Below, in pieces: positions 49,801 through 59,350 of a stretch of 64,000 bases of DNA. The notes beneath the pieces were generated by a model. That model made no database searches, was not told where the DNA came from, and saw nothing but the letters and a program-made list of their open reading frames with translations. Position 1 is the first letter of the stretch. The number at the start of each line of letters is the position of its first letter. The position numbers and the translations under genes are program-made. The DNA is from Pseudoscleropodium purum (lineage: Eukaryota; Streptophyta; Bryopsida; Hypnales; Brachytheciaceae), in the NCBI GenBank assembly GCA_963969395.1, contig OZ017802.1, forward strand, positions 21,049,410 through 21,113,409. Direction: 5' to 3'.

Positions 49801-50534
49801 TTACACTTTAACTCACAAAAAACGGGAGCTATTCAATTCATAAGGAATGTGCATACAATACAAATACACACCTAAAAAATTAAAATGGCACTATATACAT
49901 ATGAAATGTCTAAAAGTTTGCAAAAGAGCAAAATGAATTTCTTATGAATGCAAAAGTTTGACAATTAGATCACAAAATAGAATTAAAAAAGTAAAAAAAG
50001 TAAAAATTATATTGAAAGACACATTTCAATGTACACATTGCTGGATTAGAATTCACGCCCTAATTAATATTTATATGAATTATGTAATTTAATTTTTTTT
50101 CTAAATTTTTTATTTATTGCATTAACACCTAATGGACCAGGGTTATTTTTTAAAAAGACATTGTGCAAAAAGCCAATTTTTGGGTATGTTATTAAAAATT
50201 CAAAAATTCAAAAAGAATTGTTTCATAAAAAATTCAACCAAACATCCTTGAAGTTCAGTACTTTACAAAAGTATGGTCAAGATATGAGATGTTTAAGTAA
50301 AAATAAGTATGAACCCTAAACCAACACAATAAATGTATATGAAATGAAGCAATCCAATTTTGCAAGTGACACGTCTTTAGCCAAAAATAATTTTTGTATT
50401 TTGGATGGGTAATACCGTAGAATATGAATATATTGATAAAAATTGTCTCATTACATGAGCACAACTGTACAGAACTAAAAAAGAACATGAAAATTTAAAA
50501 ACCTCGAGATAGCTATGTAATTGGATATTGCTAA
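49801..50534. other. AT-rich spacer inside the giant hAT
   Basis: No gene or element end recognised between the nested element and the 3' end of the RING-less paralogue. Confidence 0.4.
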
Positions 50535-51449
50535 CTAATTCCTTGATGTAGCAAGCTCTAAAGCATGTTCCAATCGTGCAATTTCTTGTCTGAGATTGCT
50601 GATGACTTGGTTCTTTTCTTCCAACGCCGCCCTCGACGTGTGCCTGTAATCGTGCAGACGATTAATTTCTTCGTGTTTTTCAACAAGTTCGTTCCTCAAG
50701 GCCGAGATTGTATCATATACATTTCTTCTATTTTCAGTGGGTTGTGCGTAAACTTCCTCGTGCACTTCATTTTGGATTTCATGTTGAGGTTGAGGATCTC
50801 GAGCATATTGTAGGGCCCTCCTCCGCCTACCACGTTGTTCCCCTTTGGCCGTCAGAGGACGCGGTGGAGTACGTGCTCCATCTGAATCGTCATCCGTCAT
50901 AGAATCCTCGGTGTCATCATGAGCTGTAGGGGGATTTACGATTGTCTTCAAGTGCCCCAACCCACCTTCGGGAAACGTTAGAACACCCATTGGAATCAGT
51001 CCATTGCTTGGATGAGGAACTTTTATTTTGGAACCTCTCTCCTTGATGGTTGACCAATCCACCCTCTTCCCTAGCGTGACCTCTGCGTGTACTCCTCTTG
51101 CAATGAAAAGGTGAACTTCATTGCGCTCCACCTTTGCTCTATTGTAAAGGACTTGGTAGACTTCAATGCACCGATTTTTGAATGCATCATTCATGCAATA
51201 TCGCAAATTTGCTTTGTGGAAGTATCGGTGGTAGTGGTGTCGTTCTTCAGGAAAGGCCTTGTCGATGTGACACCACTCAATGTAATCCGCACACGTGTCC
51301 ATGCTCCACGGGTCCTGTACTTCCTCCCACCCCTTGAAAGCAATTTTTAACGGATTTCGTAAAACATGCATCCGCTTCTTCTATACCTGTCCACTTCTCT
51401 TTCTTGTTTTGTCTCGCTCGTTTTTCGTCATCCGTGGTGATGTGTCCAT
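50535..51449 (-). CDS. RING-less paralogue of the coiled-coil cargo gene, with one in-frame TAG
   Basis: From the ATG at 51449 the frame reads MDTSPRMTKNERDKTRKRSG QV, meets a TAG at 51383-51381, and continues in the same frame (KKRMHVLRNPLKIAFKGWEE...) to the TAG at 50535. The N-terminal match to the RING gene (MTKAERDRTRKRTGQKQRKR) spans the stop, which falls where the other copy has Gln. The shared domain (MDTCADYIEWCHIDKAF to GLIPMGV) is about 80% identical by eye, and the DDDSDGARTPPR link and a coiled coil (ISALRNELVEKHEEINRLHD...) are kept. The protein ends after the coiled coil, so the RING half is missing. An ATG at 51371 could start a 278-residue product just downstream of the stop. 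A partner or competitor of the RING protein through the coiled coil is inferred. Confidence 0.72.
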
Positions 51450-51577
51450 TGCACGATGTTTGTGCAACAAAAATGACGTGGAATGTGATGTAGGGCCCAC
51501 TGAGACGCCCAGACAACCAGCTCAGAGGTGGCGCACGAGGGAGTTCAGAGGGCAGAAAGTGAGGAGGCGGGCACGGC

Positions 51578-51756
51578 CTTTTATACCGGGGAGCGCGGAC
51601 GTCAAGGCAGGGGCGGGGACGTACTCGCATCCAGGGCGGGGACGTACTGGGTATAGGCGGGGACGTACTCGCGACAGGGCGGGGACGAACTGGGGGCAGG
51701 GCGGGGACGTACTCGCGGGGTGGGCGGGGAAGTGGTTTTTGCCTTCCCTATATATT
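51578..51756. promoter_or_regulatory. Divergent promoter with central motif array
   Basis: A minus-strand TATAAAAG (51585-51578) serves the paralogue, 130 bases from its ATG. A plus-strand TATATATT (51749-51756) serves the kinase, 147 bases from its ATG. Between them are about seven copies of GGGCGGGGACGTACT at 51,606-51,730. The array is thus shared by two divergent genes. Confidence 0.65.
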
Positions 51757-51902
51757 TTTTTTTTGCTCATTTTGACATTGCCAGGCCTTCACTTTTAGCC
51801 TCACGTGTTAGTTCGCGATTTGCGGCCTATACAGTGAGTCGGAGGGTGCACAGGTGTGGCGCTTTATTTGTACGGGAGATTTTCGAATTTTTTTCGAATA
51901 CT

Positions 51903-53480
51903 ATGGCTGCATCAGGAAGTGGTTCAACGGGGAAACGCCCAATGGCCTGGGACTTGGATGTGCCCATCGAAGAAATAGTTGTTGCCGAGCAGAGCACTCA
52001 ACCGTCATCATCTTCGAATCCGACATCATCAAGTCATAAGAAAGTAAAACCGGCGCGACCCGATTGGCCTCCGATAGAGTACACACAAAAGGCACGATCA
52101 ATAGGTGTGGATTTTTATCGACGACGGAGTTTAGCAATGTTGGAAAGGGAGTACGTCAACAAGAACGAAAATGGTTACCATGAACTCTTGGAGAAGCTAC
52201 GTTACGAGATTGAAGTGACTATGGAATCATCTGAAGACTTCAACAATTACCAAGATTATTGGTTAGCTTCGGAGTGGCTTAAAAAAACTGTGAAGGCTTT
52301 GGCAACAAATATCGTGACGCAATGGCGTTACGATGCTAATAAAAAGGAGAATAGAACTGACTGGGATGTTGCAGACGAGGAACTTTTTGCAAAACTATCG
52401 ATGATCGAGACATTTTGCCAAGGTTTTTCAAAATCACAGGCACGAGGAAAATTACCATGGAAGGAATCGATGGAGAATGCTGTATTGACGCACTGCGTTA
52501 GTGGAACGTTTCAGTGGCTTGACAGCTCAATAAAAGTTGTACAGATGCCGGGATTTACAACGGAAGGAGGGTATGGGACTGTGATGAAGGTGCACATCAC
52601 AAGACTGAACAACATGCCAATGTGGATGGATTTTGCCGAGAAACGTCTCAAAGAAGAGAATCAGAAGAAAAAACGTTTGGAAATCATAAATGAGGCTGGA
52701 GGATGTCCCGTGAAGCATCCGGGCATCATCAGACTTTCGTATTTGAATCCCAAAACAATGGCCGGTTATTCGTTGTGGTGAAATGGTGGATCTTTGGCAA
52801 GTTTTTGGAAGAATATGGACAACAAGGTTTCTGAGGTGCTGGAAATCGAAGACATTGTTAAGCAACACGACTCAGAGCTGAGCAAAGCGCAACTGGAATG
52901 GGTTGCAACATATAGGAAAAATCGCGTTGCATTGGCGTTGTCCTTGCTTGTGACAGTCTGGAAATGTCACAATGAGAACTACATGCACAACGATTTATCT
53001 CCATCCAATGTGTTGCTACATTTTGACCCTTGGAAGAAGAATAGAATATGCATTGGTATATGTGATTGGGGAATATCAAGCCGAGTTGTGGAGAAGAAGC
53101 CATCAAAATATGGCTATGACAGCATGGAAAAGCTAGCGAAAGTGAAGTAGGTGAAAAAATTTGTTGCTCCAGAATTGTTCTATGTATACGGAAGTATAGG
53201 TTCAGAGAACTCGCTGGAAGTGATGCAACGAAGGCATCTGTATAGTGTAGCAGCTGATACATATTCCGTAGGATGGATAGCACAAAAGATTTGGAATGAG
53301 GAGTGGGATTCCCAGTACTTCGTTAAAGAAAAATGCATGAATTATGCATTACTTAAAATACATCTTCAAAGCTTGCAGAAGGAAGATGTGAATGATCGGG
53401 CAACTATAGGAGATGTTCTGGAGACACTGAGAAAACCACCGTACGGTTGGCTAATGCCAGAATGTTGTTATCGTAGATAG
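51903..53480 (+). CDS. Divergent protein kinase cargo gene with two in-frame stops
   Basis: One frame of 526 codons from the ATG at 51903 to TAG at 53480, broken by TGA (codon 293, 52779-52781) and TAG (codon 416, 53148-53150). Residues 1-210 form a family-specific N-terminal part with a Ser-rich stretch at 31-45. The kinase domain follows: glycine loop EGGYGTVMKV (221-230), likely ATP lysine K247 in FAEK, hinge SLW-stop-NGGSLASF, catalytic loop HNDLSPSNVLL (D364, N369; HND instead of HRD), DWG instead of DFG at 388-390, and VAPELF (APE, 422-424) just after the second stop. The C lobe runs to PPYGWLMPECCYRR. All catalytic residues survive although the frame is broken. At the TGA, a TGG-TGG pair appears to have become TGG-TGA. 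It is probably a recently disabled kinase gene unless the stops are suppressed. The substrate is unknown. Confidence 0.72.
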
Positions 53481-54477
53481 GAGTTTAGAAGTCGTATATA
53501 TTCTAGAAGAGGTGGTAGAAGAAGAAGAGGTTATGAAGGACGTAGTGTGAGTTCTTTGAACATGCTTTATGTACTCGGAATTATCCGAGAATTATATTAT
53601 TTTAAAAAAGTAAAAATTTTCTGACACTTGCGTTTACCTTAATTACTTAATGTTTTGGAGTATTTTTTTACTATAAACATTCCAAAATTGCCATTTTTAC
53701 TGCGAGGACCAAAATGTAATAAAATAAAAAAATTAAACACATATAACGGTAGGATTTTGCAATAAGCTAATTTAAAAAGATGTGAAATGAATTCCCGATA
53801 TTTTTGCTTGGAAGATTGGGAGATATGGACAGTTTGAAAGTTGAAACAAATAGGATTACTTTATTTCATTGGAGGGTATAATGTTGGCTAAAACTAAAAC
53901 AATACTTATTCCTGCAAAGAATTAAACAAGTGTGGGCTTCCTTTAAAAAAGTGTGAGCTTTGTTTTGGAAAAAATTTGTAGAATACAAAAAATTGGGAGT
54001 ATTACAGTCAAAAGTTCTAGTCTTGGAGGGAGGGAGTGAATTGGAGAATTAAGAAAAATTTCAAAGCATGTGGATTTCAGTTTGGAGAGTCTTTATGGAA
54101 AGAAAAAAATGGAAATGTTGGGGACTTCCGGACTTGGGGTTTAGGTTTGTTGAGTCTTTGTGGAATGCAAAACAGAAAAAAGAGGGTTTAAGTTTAAGAT
54201 TTTAATTTTTTAGGGATTTGTTGGATTGAATTTTTGGGGGGGAGTACGTGGGTTTAGATTTGGTGGAAGTTGGTGGAAGATTCAAAAATTTCGGAGTGTG
54301 TGGGACTGTGGATTTATTGTTAGAGGGACTTGATGCAATGGAAAAAGATAGGGAGGGTTTGTTTTTGCATTTGGCTAAAATTGATGGATTAAAAAAATAT
54401 TTGGGAGTGTATTAGTTTAGGTTTAGAAGGGCGTGGAGTAATAATTTTTTTGGGGGGGGGATTACGGTTTAGGTTTA
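53481..54477. other. Right arm of the giant hAT, part 1
   Basis: AT-rich to about 54,000, then a G- and T-rich stretch to 54,470 with several G runs (54,235-54,242; 54,451-54,460). No gene recognised. Confidence 0.4.
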
Positions 54478-54645
54478 CCAAAGACTTCATAAATTTTTAC
54501 CATATGATTTCAGTCAAGTAAAGTATAAGATCCTACAATTAGATTCTATTTTTTATTTGTTTGTTTGTTTTGTTAGATGAATGCAATAGAAGGGGCAATT
54601 TTGAGTGGTTTTGGACAAACAAATGATCTTGGTCCTTTAGGAGTT
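54478..54645 (+). mobile_element. Right-end fragment of the TTAA element family, copy E
   Basis: TAAGATCCTACAATTAGAT, GGGGCAATTTTGAGTGGTTTT and the end GATCTTGGTCCTTTAGGAG match the right 165 bases of copies A-C and run directly into TTAA at 54642-54645. No left end was found, so this copy is truncated. Confidence 0.55.
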
Positions 54646-55022
54646 AAAATGTAAGATATAAAAGTAAGAAGACTATATTCAATTAGACAAGATGTTTCAC
54701 CATTTCTAAGTATATGAACCAGGTGAAAAATGGCTAAATGAAGATCCAACATTATCCCATGAACGTCCAGAGTCATCTCTAGAATTGAGAATTTTGGAAA
54801 AAACCGTTATAATGTGTGGTTTCAAATAATATTTCGAAAGTCACATACAAAGGAAAGTTATAGATTTAGAGTTTTAGATTCCATCCATACGGTTAGATTC
54901 ATCAATGTTATCTCCATTATTTTTTTACAAATTTTGAAAGGGGAAATCCAAAATTCCTTCTAAATTCAATTACAAGCAAAATATTATCAATTTTTCAATC
55001 AAATTTGTTGGATTAGATTTGA

Positions 55023-55111
55023 AATACGTCCCCGCCCCGAAATACGTCCCCGCCCTGGAACAAGTCCCCACCCAGGAGTACGTCCCCGCCCTAGAATACG
55101 TCCCCGCCCTA
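55023..55111 (-). repeat. Right subterminal array of the GGGCGGGGACGTACTT motif
   Basis: Five copies (one degenerate) reading AATACGTCCCCGCCC on the plus strand, about 165 bases inside the right end and inverted relative to the left array at 38971-39125. A frame at 55019-55345 here simply translates the repeat. Confidence 0.75.
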
Positions 55112-55257
55112 ATGCCACGCTGGACGCCACGTGTTGACGATTTTCGTTTCCATTGGGTGATTTTTCATCCGCTAAAAGTCAGCTGCCCATTGACCATTTC
55201 GGACGGACACAACTTCAATCGGACGTCCCGGACGGACGGATGGACGGACAGTCTGTC

Positions 55258-55277
55258 CGTCCAGTTTGACAACCCTG
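55258..55277 (-). repeat. Right terminal inverted repeat of the giant hAT
   Basis: Ends CCAGTTTGACAACCCTG. The block at 55220-55240 contains GGACGTCCCGGACGGACGGA, identical to and in the same orientation as the block near the left end. Confidence 0.9.
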
Positions 55278-55285
55278 AAGTAGAC

Positions 55286-57779
55286 CACTTAAGCATTGGA
55301 ATTGAATTTTGGGCAAGTGAAACTTCTCAAAATATTTTTCAATAAATTTTCCTTGAAAAGAGGAATTGGCATCTCATCCAAGTTGTTTCATATTTTTTGG
55401 ATTATTTTTTATTTAGTTATGAATTTTCAAACAAAAAATGTCATAGGTCCTTATTTATGATCCTAGGTCTATCATAAAGTGTTCACTACAACTTCTAAAG
55501 AGAAATGGAAAAAGTAAGGAGACTGATTGGCTCTTGCAATAATAAATAATATTTTTTCTTGATTTTCCAATGATTGTGGAGGTCCATTTAAGAACCACCT
55601 CCAATCCATTCCAATACCATTTATAGGGGCAGTTCAAAATATCCAAGTGGAATTTGAGCCTCCCAACTTACAAGGTTGTGCATTGAGGTTGAAAGGTCAA
55701 ATATGCACAAACTCAAATTTCCACCTTCAAAGGCAACAATTAGTTTTACATCTAAAATAAATGCGACAATCAAGTGTCACTGCAAGGCATCCTCTTCTTT
55801 GGTCAAGAACCAATTGTTTTTGCTATTGATGTAGGTTTTCTTTTGAGTGGATAGTGAGAGAATGTGAATTTCAAAGAAAAACATAAATCATTTTCAAAGG
55901 GGTACAAGTAGCATTCAACAATTAGCCATTAAACTTTTCCAAAAATTAGAAAGTAGATACACGTTTCACTTTGTCATTGGCTAGAAATTTGACATGAATG
56001 CTTGTGACATCCCTTCAAAACCCCATACTTGTATTTGTATACGATATGCTTCATCTGCAAACAATATGGGACAATGTATATTTGTATAGCCGGATCATGT
56101 ATATGTATATACTTTATACATTTCCCATATATTCCACGTATATTTCATATGTTGTACATATTTTGTATTTCATGTTTGTCTTATGTGTCTATATATGTAT
56201 TATTTATTTTTCAAGATTAGATTTTTGGCATTAGAGGGATAGGGGGATTTTTATTTACAAAATCAACAACTTTCGATTTTTCCAAAGAAGGGAGATGCAT
56301 TAATTGCAACATGAACTTGGGTGTATCATTACATGAGATAATAAGGCTACAATCTAATATTCGAATGATTAGTTTCAATAATACAAGAGGGATTTAAGAA
56401 CGGAGTTATAGATGAAATCTAAAGTTATATTCAATTTAAACTTAACAACACTTTTTTATGCAATTAATATGGAAAAAATTAGTCCTATAGAATTTTTATT
56501 TTTAATCCCTAAAAAAATAGGGCACATTTTGCATTAATGAAAAATGAATTAGTATATTTAGTAATAAAAAATTCTCAAAACAAAATGATGCAATAGACGC
56601 ACCAAAGAACTACATAATCCAACTAATGCTTTTCTAATTTTGATTTTGTACCTTAGTCTTGTATCCAAACCAAGAACTTTACTAGTTTTCATCAAAAATT
56701 GTTGGATTTCAAACAAGAATCATTTGTCACTATTGGAAAAAAAAGAACAATGACCAATGTATATAAAGTAAACAAAAACAAAATATGTTACTAAATTTGT
56801 GAGAGGTCAAATATAATTAATAATCAATTAAAAAAATTCTCACATGGAAATCTTGAGGCAAAAGAAAAGATGAGAGAGAAAAAAAAATGAGCGTGAACAA
56901 CAAAAAGCAAGAAGACAACAAACAACAAGTAGATAATAAACAACAAGATAGCAAATAACAAATAAGGACAACAAAAAGGAGAAAGATATTAAAAAAGATG
57001 ATAAGTGAAAGGAAAATAGAAAAACATGAATTGTTGCATTTAGAAAGTGATGATTAATCTAAAGAGGCGGCGACTAACCTAAACCCTAACGATGAATGAA
57101 AAAGACAAAATCTCCACCGTTCATCTTAAAAAATTGCATATGCAATATGAAGTTGCCTCATCACAATTGTCATAATGTGTTTTATGACTACACTATGACT
57201 AGTATATAACCAACCAATGACTAGTGAAATGCACTTACATCATGCTACATGTTAGATACCAAAAGCTCAAGAATATATGATTGGTACCATGACTAGCCAA
57301 CACAACTAAAAAAGATGGTTGGAGTATGATTGTTTGATTGGTAGACAATATATTTGTAAATATATCATTTGCATACAAAAATATATTAGCAAAGCTCCTT
57401 CAAGTTACCAAATGTCCAAAAATGACTACTCTATAACTTTATACAATTGTATTTCAATCATTTACAAGTCATTCATACATGATTAAGGCAACCAATAATT
57501 GCTCAATGATTGAATGTAAGATTTTTATTATATTATTATATTGGTCCACAATGTTTGTGTTAGATGAACTCAAACTTTTTGCAAATTATTCTTAGACAAC
57601 TATAAAGATAAAAAACCAATATCCCTAGAACTTGATTCATGTACAATGAGCTCAATGAATTAAAACATATGCAATATGAATATAATATGTGATAAATCCA
57701 AGGAAATGTAAATTTTGAAAGCAAAAGTGTAAAAAGAATAAGGTCAAGTATTTATTTCATGACTAATCGATGAAACATG
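55286..57779. other. AT-rich DNA right of the giant hAT
   Basis: No gene supported. A TATA/TGTA-rich low-complexity stretch at about 56,030-56,220 gives rise to two overlapping frames that are not called. Short AACAACAA-rich stretches lie at 56,890-56,980. Confidence 0.4.
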
Positions 57780-59350
57780 GCTATTTGTTAGGATTCAAAA
57801 AGGAGATGGTGTGAGCTAGTTTTCACTCCACCCTTGAGAGAAGACATGCACAATTGGGTTCTAATTGGTTTTTGTTGGTTTTTGCTATTAGATGTCTAAA
57901 TGTGTGTCTAAACATCATCCAATTGTCCTTCCAAGAAATGGACAAGTATTTACTAACAACAAGTTTTCATTATTTCAACTTTCAACAAACTAGTTGCAAA
58001 TTGCAAAAGTTAGCAATTTAGGGGGCTTAGGCCAATGTAAACCAAAGACTCTAGACTTTAGAAGTGGAGTTTCTATAATTATATTCTTATTTATACCAAC
58101 TTGTATATTATGGTTTGCCCATTCCAAAATGATAAAAAAAACTTAAAGATTGGACCTTCCTAACAAAAGTTATAGGTGGATGAAGTTTTGACCCCCATTT
58201 GAACAAAAAAATTTCATCCATCAATATCTCTCAACTTATCAATCCAAACTAAATTTGTGTTTCAAGGTAATGTTTCAAAAAAATCTATTTTTTAGATCTG
58301 AAGTTTCACTCATATTGATCAAATTACTAAAACTTTCATCCAAATCTAAACTAAAACTAAATTTCATCCTAATCTATATTCTTCAATATTGATCTGTTTT
58401 CCAAGTTTAAATTAGTTTCAAAATTCCTAAAATATTCTTCATACAATATCACTTTTATTTTGTTTTTTGCCAATTGTCTTCAAAAGATTCCATCTAATTT
58501 TCTATTGGTTGATTTTAATTTGGTATGTTTAAATTGTTCTTAAGTATTTTTTATTGATAGAACAAAAAATTATATTTCTAGAAATATAAGATACTAAAAA
58601 TTCAAACCTTTAATTAAAAAGTTATTAATAGATGAAATTTTGACCGCTAACTAGTCTTCTAAGACTTCATTCACCAAATATTTTTAACCTAAAACATCAA
58701 ATTAACTTATAATTTTATTTCTAATTTCTAAATTTTTTCTAGATTTTAATGTTCTTTTCAAGATTTTTTTGGATGAGATTCTTAGTTTTTCATCCATTTC
58801 TATTACTAGAGTTCCTCTATTGATAGCTTCCTTGTTTTTAGTCTATATTTAAGTGTAATATGCTTTTGAAATTTTTTTGAAATCTTCTATAAGGAAATGA
58901 TACTAAAATTAGAATTCAAATTATCTGTTGATGTTTGACCTATGTATTCACTTTTCTACTTGCAATTTAGATTCTTGAAAATAAAAACAAAATAATGAAG
59001 GCCCATAGTATTTATACCTTAGAGTTGACTTCCAACATGGTTCAAGTTTTCCACACTTCAAGGTAAATGGTGTTGGATGATGAGCCAAGCTCCATCTTGT
59101 AATTTTTGTTTTTATTATTGTTTTTAGTTTTAGTTTTAGTTTTAGTTTTTTAGTGTATCCACTAATTTGATAGATTTACAATTTATAGAACAACACTTTA
59201 CTCTATATTCTAATTCCTAATTTTTTCTCTCTAATTTTATTTATGTATATTCTTTTCTCTACTATTCTTTCTTCTACTATTTTTTTCAGTCTCACACTAT
59301 TTTTTGCGCAATTACAAAGCTACTTTTGATTTTTAGGACTAATTTTTTGT
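57780..59350 (-). repeat. Degenerate repeat related to the 17-27 kb units, reversed
   Basis: The AAACTTCATCCA / GGATGAAGTTT section seen in the three units at 17-27 kb recurs here (58,170-58,220; 58,620-58,680), followed by lines that run in the opposite order. A TTTTAG microsatellite lies at 59,121-59,153. Boundaries are uncertain. Confidence 0.35.

Larger units (their letters stand above)
38766..55285. mobile_element. Giant cargo-carrying hAT transposon, 16.5 kb, with target duplications
   Basis: The element proper is 38774-55277 (16,504 bp). It starts CAGGGTTGTCAAATCGGACG, and its right end reverse-complemented starts CAGGGTTGTCAAACTGGACG: the first 13 bases are identical and 18 of 20 match. 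The 8 bases outside are identical on both sides (AAGTAGAC at 38766-38773 and 55278-55285), the target duplication length expected for hAT. Inside are an intact hAT transposase and three further genes: coiled-coil/RING, its shortened paralogue, and a protein kinase. hAT elements are usually 2-5 kb with one gene. The coding parts are clearly GC-richer than the flanks. Two copies of the TTAA-flanked element are nested inside. Matching ends and target duplication show that it moved as one unit; whether it is active now is unknown. Confidence 0.92.

Noticed and set aside
46289..53480. Idea that TAG codes for an amino acid in the cargo genes
   Set aside because: TAG is also used as the terminal stop of these genes, one break is TGA, and the surrounding plant gene uses ordinary codons.
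56029..56234. Tyr/Ile-rich overlapping frames
   Set aside because: Low-complexity TATA/TGTA DNA read in two frames.
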